This document shows positions 27,371 to 36,147 of a stretch of DNA of 64,000 nucleotides, in pieces; within the stretch, counting starts at the first letter, position 1, and each line of letters starts with the position of its first letter. The notes under the pieces are model-generated. The model was not told the origin of the DNA, ran no database searches, and worked only from the letters and a program-made list of their open reading frames with translations. Source of the stretch: Kordiimonadales bacterium (GTDB taxonomy: Bacteria; Pseudomonadota; Alphaproteobacteria; Sphingomonadales; Kordiimonadaceae); the NCBI GenBank assembly GCA_015485385.1, contig WFTS01000008.1, forward strand, positions 1-64,000, written 5' to 3'. The translations under genes were made by a program, and so were the position numbers.

Positions 27371-28783
27371 TTAAGCTGCAGCCTGATCGCGCAGACGCGC
27401 AATCGATTCTACCTGGCCTAAAATTTCCAGGGTCTCTGCAAGGTCACCTGACTGTTTTCCTCCAGTCAGAGCCGCTCGCAAGGGCTGCATTACTTTACCC
27501 GGTTTCAAATCCCTCGCTTCGGCGAAAGACATAATGGAATTCTTAATATCTTCACTATTCCAAGACGTTAAGGCTTCCAGTTCATTTGCTACATCAGCAA
27601 TTACCGGGCGAGTTTCGTCCGTGAATTGCTTTGCAGCTTTGTCGGTTAAGGCTATGGGCCGGATATCGCAGTAAAGGGCTGCGCTTTCGGAAATGTCCGG
27701 TAGCCGTTTTGCACGTTCTGCCAAACTTGGGAGCGCCTTTAAAAGACGGGCCTCTTCGGTTTTGCTTAACGCATGGTCAATAAGGTTTTCTAGGGCGCTT
27801 TTTATGTAAGGCAAGAGCTCAGACGCATTTAATGTGCGTAAATAATGGCTGTTGAGACTATCAATCTTATCAAAATCGAAGCGTGATGGGCCTTTGCCGA
27901 TATTTTCAAGGTTAAACCAATTAATCGCTTCTTGGGTTGAGATAATCTCATCATCGCCGTGGCTCCAGCCAAGGCGTAACAGATAATTGCGCATAGCTTC
28001 GGGTAGAAAACCCATATCTTCATAGGCATCCACACCTAATGCCCCGTGTCGCTTTGATAGTTTTTTACCGTCGGGACCATGGATTAACGGGATGTGTGCA
28101 TACTCTGGAACAGACCAGCCCATGGCTTCGTAAATTGGTAATTGGCGAAAGGCGTTATTCAGGTGATCATCGCCTCGCACAATGTGGGTTACGCCCATAT
28201 CATAGTCATCAACCACCACAGCAAGCATATAAGTGGGGGTGCCGTCAGAGCGCAGGATAATCATGTCATCCAGTTCGGCATTTTGCACAGTAACAGAGCC
28301 TTGAACACGGTCCACAATGGTATGTGCGCCTTCTCGCGGCATTTTCATACGGATAGAATAGGGTGTGTTCTCTGGGGCCTCTGCTTGTTTGTCGCGCCAA
28401 ATATCGCCGCGAAAACGCTCTCCGCCAGCTCGTGCAGCATCCCGCTTTTCAGCCAATTCTTCCGCTGTAGCAAAACATTTATAGGCATTGCCACTTTCCA
28501 ACAGAGCCTGAGCAATCTCACGGTGCCTGTCAGCGCGGCTTGCTTGGCTAATAGCATCGCCGTCCCAATCAAGTCCAAGCCACTGCAAACCCTTTAAAAT
28601 GGCGTCAATAGCCTCTTGGGTGGATCGTTTGGTGTCAGTATCTTCGATACGCAGCAAAAATTTGCCGCCATTTGCCCTAGCAAAAAGCCAATTATACAAC
28701 GCCGTCCGAGCCCCGCCGATATGGAGAAAGCCAGTGGGAGAGGGCGCAAAACGCGTTACAATATCGGGCATGTCACTTGTCAT
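27371..28783 (-). CDS. gltX: Glutamyl-tRNA synthetase
   Basis: Class I synthetase charging tRNA-Glu (in many alphaproteobacteria also tRNA-Gln, later amidated by GatCAB; whether that applies here is not visible). Seen in 470 aa: the HIGH-type motif FAPSPTGFLHIGGARTALYNWLFAR near residue 12, LLRIEDTD, the KMSKS-type KKLSKRHGALGV near 240, and a helical anticodon-binding C-terminus. ATG 28783 or the ATG 4 codons later are both possible. Confidence 0.96.
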   Translation of the reverse strand: MTSDMPDIVTRFAPSPTGFLHIGGARTALYNWLFARANGGKFLLRIEDTDTKRSTQEAIDAILKGLQWLGLDWDGDAISQASRADRHREIAQALLESGNAYKCFATAEELAEKRDAARAGGERFRGDIWRDKQAEAPENTPYSIRMKMPREGAHTIVDRVQGSVTVQNAELDDMIILRSDGTPTYMLAVVVDDYDMGVTHIVRGDDHLNNAFRQLPIYEAMGWSVPEYAHIPLIHGPDGKKLSKRHGALGVDAYEDMGFLPEAMRNYLLRLGWSHGDDEIISTQEAINWFNLENIGKGPSRFDFDKIDSLNSHYLRTLNASELLPYIKSALENLIDHALSKTEEARLLKALPSLAERAKRLPDISESAALYCDIRPIALTDKAAKQFTDETRPVIADVANELEALTSWNSEDIKNSIMSFAEARDLKPGKVMQPLRAALTGGKQSGDLAETLEILGQVESIARLRDQAAA

Positions 28784-28985
28784 GCTCAGAACCTAATTCC
28801 TTATTTACAGTACAAATTGTCGGCACAAATTGGGGGAGTGTGCCCAAAGAAATATTTCAGCGTGGTTCTATCATATGTCTCGTGGGAACACAAATGGCTA
28901 GTGTATCAAAATTGGACCAAAACGCACTATTTACGCTAGTAAAGTCTCGTTTTGCGGTTAATGTCGCAAAAGGGGGGCCGGGTCG

Positions 28986-31061
28986 GTGCTTGATGGTTTT
29001 AAACAAGATGTTGCAGGGTCGCCTGCAGATGCGCTGCCTATCACGGCGAGGAAGCATGAAAGTAGTTTGCACGAAGAATGGCGGCTCATTGTCTTTGTTT
29101 TTATCTTTGGGCTTGGCTGTGCTTCCTTGATTAGGTATCCAAGCCTTATCCCCTCAGCCCTGATTATTGGCAGTTTTCTGCTATTTATAGCCCTTTTGCG
29201 ATATGGTTTATATAGTTTTCAGCTTGCAGTCTGTTTGGCAATAATTCTAGCGGCAAGTGCGTCCAGTATGCGGCTTGCAAACTTGGCGGCCTATAATTTT
29301 ACGCCTGAGCAATATGTCAATATCGAAGGCCGCATTGATCAATTGGATATCCGACCTGAAAAATCCACACGGTTGGTGATCAGCGTTTTAAAGCTTGAAC
29401 GCTTTAGGGGCGACAAATCGCCGCGCCGGTTGCGCTTGGCGGTTCGCACCCAGCTTGGCCCGAATGTTAAGGTTGGATCAGTTGTCAGCTTAAAAGCGAT
29501 AATCTCACCACTTCAAGGGGCCTTGGTCCCTGGCGGCTTTGATTTTGGCCGGGCTGCCCGGTTTCAACAAATTGGTGGGCAGGGCTATGCTGTCTCTAGC
29601 ATAGACTTAATCAAAGGAGGCGACGCAAGCCCACAGCAATCGGGTTTTAATGTTTGGGTCACCTCTGTGCGCTACGGCTTGGCTGCGAAACTACAAGCGG
29701 CCATGCCGGGCCAGTCTGGGGCTTTGGCCGCTGCGCTTACGCTGGGACTGCGCCACGGCATCAGTGATCAAACCTCAGAGAATTTGCGTCGGGCAGGGCT
29801 GTCTCATCTGTTAGCGATCTCGGGCTTGCATATGGGCATAGTCGCGGCGGCGGCCTTCTTTGTCTTCGAGCTTTTGTTTGCCCTTATCCCGGCAATTGCA
29901 CTTCGGATCATGCCGCGCAAGCTTGCGGTCATTCCCGCTTGGTGCCTCGCGCTGACATACTTATTTCTATCCGGCGGCAGCACATCTACGATCAGGGCCT
30001 TCCTTATGGTGACGGTTGCCATGCTTGCCGTTCTCACGAACCGGCGGGTTTTATCACTGCGCAGTGTGGCTCTTGCCGCGCTGTTTATCCTGACACTGTG
30101 GCCCGAAAGTATTTATACCGCTGGGTTTCAGATGTCCTTTGCGGCAACGACAGGCCTTGTTGCCTTCTATGAGAGGTTTTCTGCACGGCAAACAAAAAAG
30201 ATAGGGCAGGTAGCAGCTTGGCAGCGTGTGGTGAGGGCGGTGCTGTTGATCGGCCTAACCAGTTTAATTGCCCAAATTTCGGTTGCGCCGTTTGCGCTGT
30301 ATCATTTTCAAGCAATCTCTGTGGTTGGGGTTGGGCTGAATATGCTCGTTTTGCCGATCATCACCTTCGCGGTAATGCCTCTTTTGTTTGTTGCACTTAT
30401 TTTGGCTGCGCTATCGTCGCTTGATCTGATCAGTTGGATGCTTGAGCCCTTACTTACGCTTGTCTTAAACATTGCTGAAGCCGGTGCAAGCCCGGCGTAT
30501 GCCACACTGCGTATTACGCCAATGTCGGACCTAAGCTTTGCATTACTGCTGATTGCCGGTGGGCTTATGCTTTTGTTTTTAAATAAGAAAACCATGTTGG
30601 CCTCAACCGCATTGGTTCTTGTCGCCTTCAATTTACCCAAACCCATATTGCCCGATATTTTAATCTCCCGCACAGGTGGGGTGATAGCCGAGTATAAAAA
30701 CGGTATGGTTTTTGTGTCGGGCGGCAGAGCAAACAGCTTTCGCGTGCGTAGCTGGCAACGTTACTGGGGCGCAGACCCATTTGCAGATATTGGCACCATA
30801 GCCAAATCGGGTGGATACGGCGCAAGCGGTATCAGGATGCATAATGGAGGCCTCTTGGTGCGCGTGACGGCATTAAGCCGTGTCCCGCAAGTCTGCGCAG
30901 AGGCCGATATCATACTATTGCCGCGCCGATATGTGCGCTATTGCAAAGGAGAGGGACGGATAGTTACCTTAGAAAATCTGGATAGACAGGGGCCTGCTGG
31001 TGTAATCGTAACACCCGAAAAACCGCCTAGAATTTTATGGTCAAATCCTGAGGCTGAGTAA
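28986..31061 (+). CDS. comEC: ComEC/Rec2 family competence-type membrane protein
   Basis: Multi-span inner-membrane channel protein for uptake of single-stranded DNA in transformable bacteria. 691 aa from a GTG start. Seen: N-terminal DUF4131-like part after two helices, then the Competence domain with ALTLGLRHGISDQTSENLRRAGLSHLLAISGLHMG and SGGSTSTIRAFLM, and further helices to about 540. The C-terminal 120 residues have no HxHxDH metallo-beta-lactamase motif, so the nuclease-like domain of longer ComEC proteins is missing or degenerate. Competence in this organism is not shown by this alone. Divergent from gltX, convergent with lexA. Confidence 0.93.
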   Translation: MLDGFKQDVAGSPADALPITARKHESSLHEEWRLIVFVFIFGLGCASLIRYPSLIPSALIIGSFLLFIALLRYGLYSFQLAVCLAIILAASASSMRLANLAAYNFTPEQYVNIEGRIDQLDIRPEKSTRLVISVLKLERFRGDKSPRRLRLAVRTQLGPNVKVGSVVSLKAIISPLQGALVPGGFDFGRAARFQQIGGQGYAVSSIDLIKGGDASPQQSGFNVWVTSVRYGLAAKLQAAMPGQSGALAAALTLGLRHGISDQTSENLRRAGLSHLLAISGLHMGIVAAAAFFVFELLFALIPAIALRIMPRKLAVIPAWCLALTYLFLSGGSTSTIRAFLMVTVAMLAVLTNRRVLSLRSVALAALFILTLWPESIYTAGFQMSFAATTGLVAFYERFSARQTKKIGQVAAWQRVVRAVLLIGLTSLIAQISVAPFALYHFQAISVVGVGLNMLVLPIITFAVMPLLFVALILAALSSLDLISWMLEPLLTLVLNIAEAGASPAYATLRITPMSDLSFALLLIAGGLMLLFLNKKTMLASTALVLVAFNLPKPILPDILISRTGGVIAEYKNGMVFVSGGRANSFRVRSWQRYWGADPFADIGTIAKSGGYGASGIRMHNGGLLVRVTALSRVPQVCAEADIILLPRRYVRYCKGEGRIVTLENLDRQGPAGVIVTPEKPPRILWSNPEAE

Positions 31062-31112
31062 TCTCAATAGAATATATGCCAAGCCGCTAGACAAACTCAT
31101 GCAATAGCAGAC

Positions 31113-31157
31113 TTCAGGACACGCTGGGCCTCAGGACGAACTGGGCCTCAGGACATA
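31113..31157. repeat. 17-bp direct repeat between comEC and lexA
   Basis: CTGGGCCTCAGGAC occurs at 31124-31137 and 31141-31154 (period 17), preceded by a partial copy TTCAGGAC at 31113. It lies in the 147-bp spacer between convergent comEC and lexA, which otherwise shows no gene and no clear terminator. Confidence 0.8.
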
Positions 31158-31208
31158 CCAGACTATAGCAAACCGCGGACTTTAAGAAGTGTAGCCGCTT
31201 AGGTGCAA

Positions 31209-31871
31209 TCAGTGATAGCGGCGCATCAAACCAACCAAGCGCCCCTGTACCTCAACACGCTGCGCGTCTAACACTTGTGTCTGGTGGTCCGGGTTCGCAG
31301 GAACCAGTTCAATATTTTGACCATTATGCTGGAGAGTTTTCAACGTCGCTTCTTCGCGGTCAACAAGGGCGACAACAACATCCCCGTCACGCGCCGTTTT
31401 GCCGCTTTCGATTACCACAGTATCCCCGTCTAAAATTCCAAGACCGATCATGCTGTCGCCCGATATTTCAAGGGCAAAATAGTCACCGCGCCCAAGCATA
31501 GTCTGCGGAATAGCAACAAAGCTGTCACGTTGTTCTAGCGCCTCAATGGGGGTGCCTGCAGCAATGCGACCGTGCAGAGGAATATCTACAGTCTCAGGTG
31601 GGGGGGCAGACGCTTGCCCAAACGCGCCGCTTACTAGATTTGTAGGTGCAGCCTGAATTTCTGGCATTTTAACAATTTCTAGCGCCCGCGCTCGGTTGGC
31701 CATTCTGCGGATAAAGCCGCGTTCTTCCAAAGCATTGATCAAGCGGTGCACACCAGATTTTGATTTCAAACCCAGAGCATCTTTCATTTCATCAAAGGAA
31801 GGCGAGACGCCACTGTTAAGCAAGCGGTCATTGATAAACATAAGAAGCTGTTGCTGTTTTGCAGTTAACAT
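31209..31871 (-). CDS. lexA: LexA repressor (SOS regulator, S24 autopeptidase)
   Basis: Represses DNA-damage genes and self-cleaves with RecA. The ATG at 31871 (MLTAKQQQLLMFIND) is chosen: GGAGG lies 6-10 bp upstream, whereas the track start is a TTG overlapping that SD; 220 aa. Seen: winged helix-turn-helix about 1-65, cleavage site Ala-Gly in GRIAAGTP near 110, catalytic Ser in ISGDSMIGLGILDGD near 145 and Lys in REEATLKTL. A LexA box overlaps its -10 region, so it is autoregulated. Located next to comEC and moeA as in many alphaproteobacteria. Confidence 0.97.
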   Translation of the reverse strand: MLTAKQQQLLMFINDRLLNSGVSPSFDEMKDALGLKSKSGVHRLINALEERGFIRRMANRARALEIVKMPEIQAAPTNLVSGAFGQASAPPPETVDIPLHGRIAAGTPIEALEQRDSFVAIPQTMLGRGDYFALEISGDSMIGLGILDGDTVVIESGKTARDGDVVVALVDREEATLKTLQHNGQNIELVPANPDHQTQVLDAQRVEVQGRLVGLMRRYH

Positions 31872-31899
31872 GCGGCCCTCCAAGCTTTGTTTTCTATAT

Positions 31900-31914
31900 G
31901 TTCTCTTTTAGTTC
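31900..31914 (-). promoter_or_regulatory. LexA box of the lexA promoter
   Basis: GTTC-TCTTTTA-GTTC (GAAC-N7-GAAC on the lexA coding strand), the direct-repeat SOS operator of alphaproteobacteria. It covers the proposed -10 element. Confidence 0.93.
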
Positions 31915-31934
31915 ACCTTTTGGATAAATGTCAA
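31905..31934 (-). promoter_or_regulatory. lexA promoter
   Basis: On the minus strand TTGACA (31934-31929), an 18-bp spacer and TAAAAG (31910-31905). The -35 is a perfect consensus; the -10 lies inside the LexA box, which explains repression. Confidence 0.75.
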
Positions 31935-31952
31935 GCCTGTGAGAGATTTTGT

Positions 31953-33146
31953 TTAAAATGGGATGAAGGGAACACTGTCCCCAGCGGTGACGGCATCGGC
32001 GTTTGGTGGACGCACGATCAAGCCATCAGACTGCGCAAGCACACTAAGTTGGCCACTGTCTTGTGAGACAGCCGCATCAACATGGCGCTCTCCCGGTCCT
32101 CCTATAAGGCGCGCACGCATATAATTTTGGCGGGGACCGTTTGCGGGCAAATCAGTCGCGCTTGGCAGCTGGATACCGCTTGGCATCGGGGCAGGGCGGC
32201 CCATAAGTTTATCAATTAAAGGCAGGAGGAATATGGTCGCACAAACAAAAGCCGAGGCCGGGTTTCCGGGAAGCCCCAAAATATGTTGTCCGTTCCGTGT
32301 TCCAAATATCAAAGGTTTACCGGGCTTCATTGCGACCTTCCAAAAATCCAAGGTCATGCCCTCAGCGGCAAGAGCCTCTTGCATGTGATCGCGGTCCCCA
32401 ACGGAAGCACCGCCAATAGTGACAAGAATATCGGCATCTTTAGCGCTGGTAATCGCCCGGCGTAAACTGTTTATATCATCCCCCGCTTGGCCAAGGTCTA
32501 TAGCGTCAGCGCCTATGCTGCGGATCATAACCATCAATTGGGGGACCGTGCTGTTTACAGTCTCGTGCGGGGCAAATGTGGTTGCCTCTGGCGCAACAAG
32601 TTCGTCGCCGGTTGCCAAAAGTGCGATGCGCGGCTGACGAAAAACCATCAAGTGACTGTGGCCTGCGCTTGCCGCGACACCAAGCGATTTGGCAGTAATA
32701 TAAGTGCCTGCCTCTAGGACAATTTGCTTTTCCTCGAAATCATAACCCTGAAGGCGGATATGGTCCCCGGGCTTTGGTGCAACATCTGTGAAAATCCCCG
32801 CTTCAGAAGGGCCGGTATTTTCTTGCATGATCACTTGGTCAGCCCCCTTGGGGACAGCAGCGCCTGTATAGATGCGAACGGTTTTGCCAGACTGTAAAGA
32901 GCCGCTATAGGGGGCCCCCGCAGCACTGACACCGACCAGTTTTAACTGGGTCTCATCGCCTTTGAGGTCACCACTATTAACAGCGTAACCATCCATGGCG
33001 GAAACGTCGCAGCCGGGCTGGGACCGGCGTGCCTTGATTGCCCCGGATAAAACCCGGCCACCACAGTCAGCAAGTGCAAGCCGTTCTGTGGACAGTGGCA
33101 CCGCTGGACCAACAATGCGGTCATATGCTGTTTTAACGGAAATCAC
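31953..33146 (-). CDS. moeA: Molybdopterin molybdenumtransferase
   Basis: Inserts molybdate into adenylylated molybdopterin to give Mo cofactor. Seen in 397 aa: [14 protein letters not shown] near residue 48, [18 protein letters not shown], the MoCF-binding core [15 protein letters not shown] near 245-260, [28 protein letters not shown] near 285-305, and a small C-terminal domain. GTG start overlaps the moaC stop (GTGA), so moaC-moeA are coupled. Confidence 0.96.
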   Translation of the reverse strand: MISVKTAYDRIVGPAVPLSTERLALADCGGRVLSGAIKARRSQPGCDVSAMDGYAVNSGDLKGDETQLKLVGVSAAGAPYSGSLQSGKTVRIYTGAAVPKGADQVIMQENTGPSEAGIFTDVAPKPGDHIRLQGYDFEEKQIVLEAGTYITAKSLGVAASAGHSHLMVFRQPRIALLATGDELVAPEATTFAPHETVNSTVPQLMVMIRSIGADAIDLGQAGDDINSLRRAITSAKDADILVTIGGASVGDRDHMQEALAAEGMTLDFWKVAMKPGKPLIFGTRNGQHILGLPGNPASAFVCATIFLLPLIDKLMGRPAPMPSGIQLPSATDLPANGPRQNYMRARLIGGPGERHVDAAVSQDSGQLSVLAQSDGLIVRPPNADAVTAGDSVPFIPF

Positions 33147-33640
33147 TTTCCTGTCGCCTTAATATTGTTTTCAGCCTCAAAAAGCCCGGATTTTCCGCCG
33201 TCTTTCAAAAGCAGCCGTGTAGAGGAAATGACCATGCCTTTATCAACAGCCTTAGCCATATCGTAAAGCGTAAGCGCCGCGACCGAGGCAGCCGTTAAGG
33301 CTTCCATCTCTACGCCTGTTTGGCCTGAAACTTTCACTTTGGCCTCGATCCGCATTTCGCTGGCGCTTAAAGGGCTGATGTCGATCTTAACGCTGGTTAT
33401 GGCCAAAGGGTGGCAAAGCGGGATCAGGTCACTGGTTTTTTTGGCTGCCATAATGCCGGCTAAGCGAACAGCCGCCAGCACATCGCCTTTGGGCAATTTG
33501 TCATCAAGGATCAGTTGCATGGTTTCAGGCTGCATAACAACAATAGTTTCAGCTACAGCACGCCTGCTGGTGACAGATTTATCGCCGACATCAACCATGT
33601 GGGCGGCACCTGTTTCATCAATGTGAGTTAATTTGCTCAT
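33143..33640 (-). CDS. moaC: Cyclic pyranopterin monophosphate synthase
   Basis: Makes cyclic pyranopterin monophosphate from the MoaA product, an early molybdenum cofactor step. Seen in 165 aa: [27 protein letters not shown] at the N-terminus, [23 protein letters not shown] near 65-87 and [24 protein letters not shown] near 115-135, all hallmark. Its ATG overlaps the trpC stop by four bases. Confidence 0.97.
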   Translation of the reverse strand: MSKLTHIDETGAAHMVDVGDKSVTSRRAVAETIVVMQPETMQLILDDKLPKGDVLAAVRLAGIMAAKKTSDLIPLCHPLAITSVKIDISPLSASEMRIEAKVKVSGQTGVEMEALTAASVAALTLYDMAKAVDKGMVISSTRLLLKDGGKSGLFEAENNIKATGK

Positions 33641-34437
33641 GTGGTTTTCTTTTGTAAAGCGCGAACGGCAGCTTCTACATCGCTTTGGCGCATGAAAGTT
33701 TCGCCGATCAGGAAACAGCCTGCACTGGCCGCCTCACAAGCGCTAAGGTCTGCTTGGTTGCGTAGACCGGATTCTGCTACCGCGATTTTATCACCGGGAA
33801 GCCGAGGTGCAAGACTTAGTGTCGCCTCAAGCGAGACATCCATCGTTTTAAGATTGCGGTTATTGATGCCTATCAGCGGGGACTTTAGATTTAAAGCGCG
33901 GTCAAGCTCGACAGCGTTGTGGACTTCGATCAGAGCATCCATACCATATTGATGAGCGCAAGCCTCAATCTCTTGTGCCTCTATATCGGATAAGGCGGCC
34001 ATGATGATCAAGATACAGTCTGCCCCTAAAGCGCGGGCCTCCACCACTTGATAAGGGTCGATCATGAAATCTTTTCGCAAAACCGGGATTTGAACGGCTG
34101 CCCTTGCTTCTTTCAGGTAGGCGTCTTTTCCTTGAAAATAGGGTTCATCCGTTAGAACAGACAAACAAGCGGCTCCGCCTCGCTCATAAGCTGATGCAAG
34201 CCTCGCTGGATCAAAATCATCTGGCCGGATTAATCCTTTTGAGGGGCTGGCTTTTTTGATCTCGCAAATGAAACCGTAGTCGCCGGCATTTCGTTTGTTT
34301 TGCAAGGCTTTGATAAAGCCGCGCGGCTGATCTGCTTGGCGCGCCAGAGCTTCCAGCGTGGTTAAGGATGTTTGTCTCTTTTTTGTGACAATATGTTCAG
34401 ATTTGGTGTCACATATTTCTTGAAGAATATCAGCCAT
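33637..34437 (-). CDS. trpC: Indole-3-glycerol phosphate synthase
   Basis: TIM-barrel enzyme closing the indole ring in tryptophan synthesis. Seen in 266 aa: [16 protein letters not shown] near 55, [13 protein letters not shown] near 92, [13 protein letters not shown] near 120, GINNRNLKT near 185 and AESGL near 220. Monofunctional; trpF is not fused. Overlaps trpD by 8 bp and moaC by 4 bp, so a Trp block runs directly into the molybdopterin genes. Confidence 0.97.
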   Translation of the reverse strand: MADILQEICDTKSEHIVTKKRQTSLTTLEALARQADQPRGFIKALQNKRNAGDYGFICEIKKASPSKGLIRPDDFDPARLASAYERGGAACLSVLTDEPYFQGKDAYLKEARAAVQIPVLRKDFMIDPYQVVEARALGADCILIIMAALSDIEAQEIEACAHQYGMDALIEVHNAVELDRALNLKSPLIGINNRNLKTMDVSLEATLSLAPRLPGDKIAVAESGLRNQADLSACEAASAGCFLIGETFMRQSDVEAAVRALQKKTT

Positions 34438-35467
34438 CCAAAGCCCCTGTGGGTCTGGTGTTGGTGAAATTTATCCAGTTCTCCAGTGTCACACGCGTGT
34501 CACCACAGTCTATCGCTTTGCTTGCGCGGCCAATTCCGGCCTTAAAATCAGATGCAATACCTGCAACAACAAGGGCTGCGGCGGCGTTCATCAACACGAT
34601 ATCGCGGTATGCAGACTGTTTGCCAGCAACCAGCGCGCGGAGGGCGTCAGCGTTTTCCTTGGCGTCCCCGCCTTTAAGGTCATCCAGTGTTGAAACCGAT
34701 AGGCCAACATCTTGCGGGCTAAGCTCAAACTCAGTAAATGCGCCGTTTTTTAGCTCTACAACATGGGTTTTACCCGTTGTCGTGATTTCATCCAAACCGT
34801 CAGACCCATGGACAACCCACACATGCTCACTGCCTAGTTTGGCAAGAACCTGTGCCATTGGGTGCAGCCATTTTTTGTCAAAAACCCCAAGAATCTGCCG
34901 TTTTGTCCCAGCCGGGTTTGCCAAGGGCCCGAGAAGATTAAATATGGTGCGAAGCTGTAATGACCCCCTTGCGGGTGCCACATGGCGCATGGCTTTATGA
35001 TGGGCTGGCGCGAACATAAACGCGAAATTATTGGCCCGAAGGCTTGCTTCATTTTGCTCTGATGTCAGTTCCAGATTGGCGCCAAGGGCCATCAAAACGT
35101 CTGCTGAGCCTGATTTTGAAGAAACAGAGCGATTGCCGTGCTTTGCCACCGTGGCGCCTGCAGACGCTGCAACCAGAGCCGCTGCCGTTGATATATTATA
35201 GGTGCCGATACCGTCGCCGCCCGTACCGCATGTATCAACGCTGCCCTCAGGGGCCTCTAGCGGCGTTGCGCGTGCGCGTAAAACCCTTGCCCCACCAACG
35301 ATTTCATCGACAGTTTCCCCGCGCAGCCTCAGCGCCATAATGAAAGCAGCCATCTGCGCCAAATCTGCTGATCCCGACATAATGATGTTAAAAGCTTCTT
35401 CTGCGCGCGCTTCGCTTAGACGTGCGCCGTCCGCCAAATCTGCAAGAATGGGCCGGAGATCAAGCAT
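34430..35467 (-). CDS. trpD: Anthranilate phosphoribosyltransferase
   Basis: Transfers phosphoribose from PRPP to anthranilate. Seen in 345 aa: the PRPP loop CGTGGDGIGTYNISTAAALVAA near 81, KHGNRSVSSKSGSADVL near 108-125, FAPAHHKAMRHVAPAR near 155 and LGPLANPA. ATG 35467 overlaps the trpG end by 8 bp. Confidence 0.97.
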   Translation of the reverse strand: MLDLRPILADLADGARLSEARAEEAFNIIMSGSADLAQMAAFIMALRLRGETVDEIVGGARVLRARATPLEAPEGSVDTCGTGGDGIGTYNISTAAALVAASAGATVAKHGNRSVSSKSGSADVLMALGANLELTSEQNEASLRANNFAFMFAPAHHKAMRHVAPARGSLQLRTIFNLLGPLANPAGTKRQILGVFDKKWLHPMAQVLAKLGSEHVWVVHGSDGLDEITTTGKTHVVELKNGAFTEFELSPQDVGLSVSTLDDLKGGDAKENADALRALVAGKQSAYRDIVLMNAAAALVVAGIASDFKAGIGRASKAIDCGDTRVTLENWINFTNTRPTGALDG

Positions 35468-36050
35468 GTTTACTGGCCTTAGCCTTGCATATATTCATAA
35501 AATTTTCCAATAGCTTATGGCCGTATTCTGATGCGATACTTTCGGGGTGGAATTGAACCCCATACAGATCGTAATCCTTATGTTGAAGGCCCATTATTAA
35601 GCCGTCTTTCGTTTCTGCGGTAACAATAAGGCTGTTGGGCAAGCTGGCACGGTCAACAATAAGCGAATGATAGCGTGTTGCCAAATAAGGCGAAGGGATA
35701 TCTTTAAAAATCCCTGTGCTGTTGTGGGAAATTTCACTGGTTTTACCGTGCATCACATGGGGGGCGCGCACAACAGACCCGCCAAAAACCTGACCGATAG
35801 TCTGGTGGCCAAGGCAAACACCAAGTAAAGGAATATTGCCTTTAGCCTCTTTGACTAAATCGAGGCAAATCCCGGCTTGATCTGGTGTGCAGGGCCCCGG
35901 GCTTAGGATAATCCCTAGCGGATCCTTGGCTATCACTTCGTCAGGGGTGATCTGATCATTGCGCCAAACCTCAACATCTGCACCCAATTCTTCAAGATAA
36001 TGGTACAAATTGTAAGTAAAGCTGTCGTAGTTATCGATCAGGATATACAT
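35460..36050 (-). CDS. trpG: Anthranilate synthase component II (glutamine amidotransferase)
   Basis: Supplies ammonia from glutamine to TrpE. ATG 36050 (MYILIDNYDSFTYNL) is preferred to the TTG nine codons upstream; 196 aa. Seen: catalytic Cys in PLLGVCLGHQTIGQVFGG near residue 80 and His-Glu in VQFHPESIASEYG near 170. May also serve 4-amino-4-deoxychorismate synthase, as trpG/pabA proteins can. First gene of the trpG-trpD-trpC-moaC-moeA run; trpE lies 1.4 kb away beyond an opposite-strand gene. Confidence 0.95.
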   Translation of the reverse strand: MYILIDNYDSFTYNLYHYLEELGADVEVWRNDQITPDEVIAKDPLGIILSPGPCTPDQAGICLDLVKEAKGNIPLLGVCLGHQTIGQVFGGSVVRAPHVMHGKTSEISHNSTGIFKDIPSPYLATRYHSLIVDRASLPNSLIVTAETKDGLIMGLQHKDYDLYGVQFHPESIASEYGHKLLENFMNICKAKASKHA

Positions 36051-36147
36051 TGGGTTTGCCGTATAATTATGAACCAAGAGTGGACATTGCGTTTTTCAAT
36101 CAGATTGTCAATGCCAGACACGGCTACGCCCTGCAATTAAACATATA

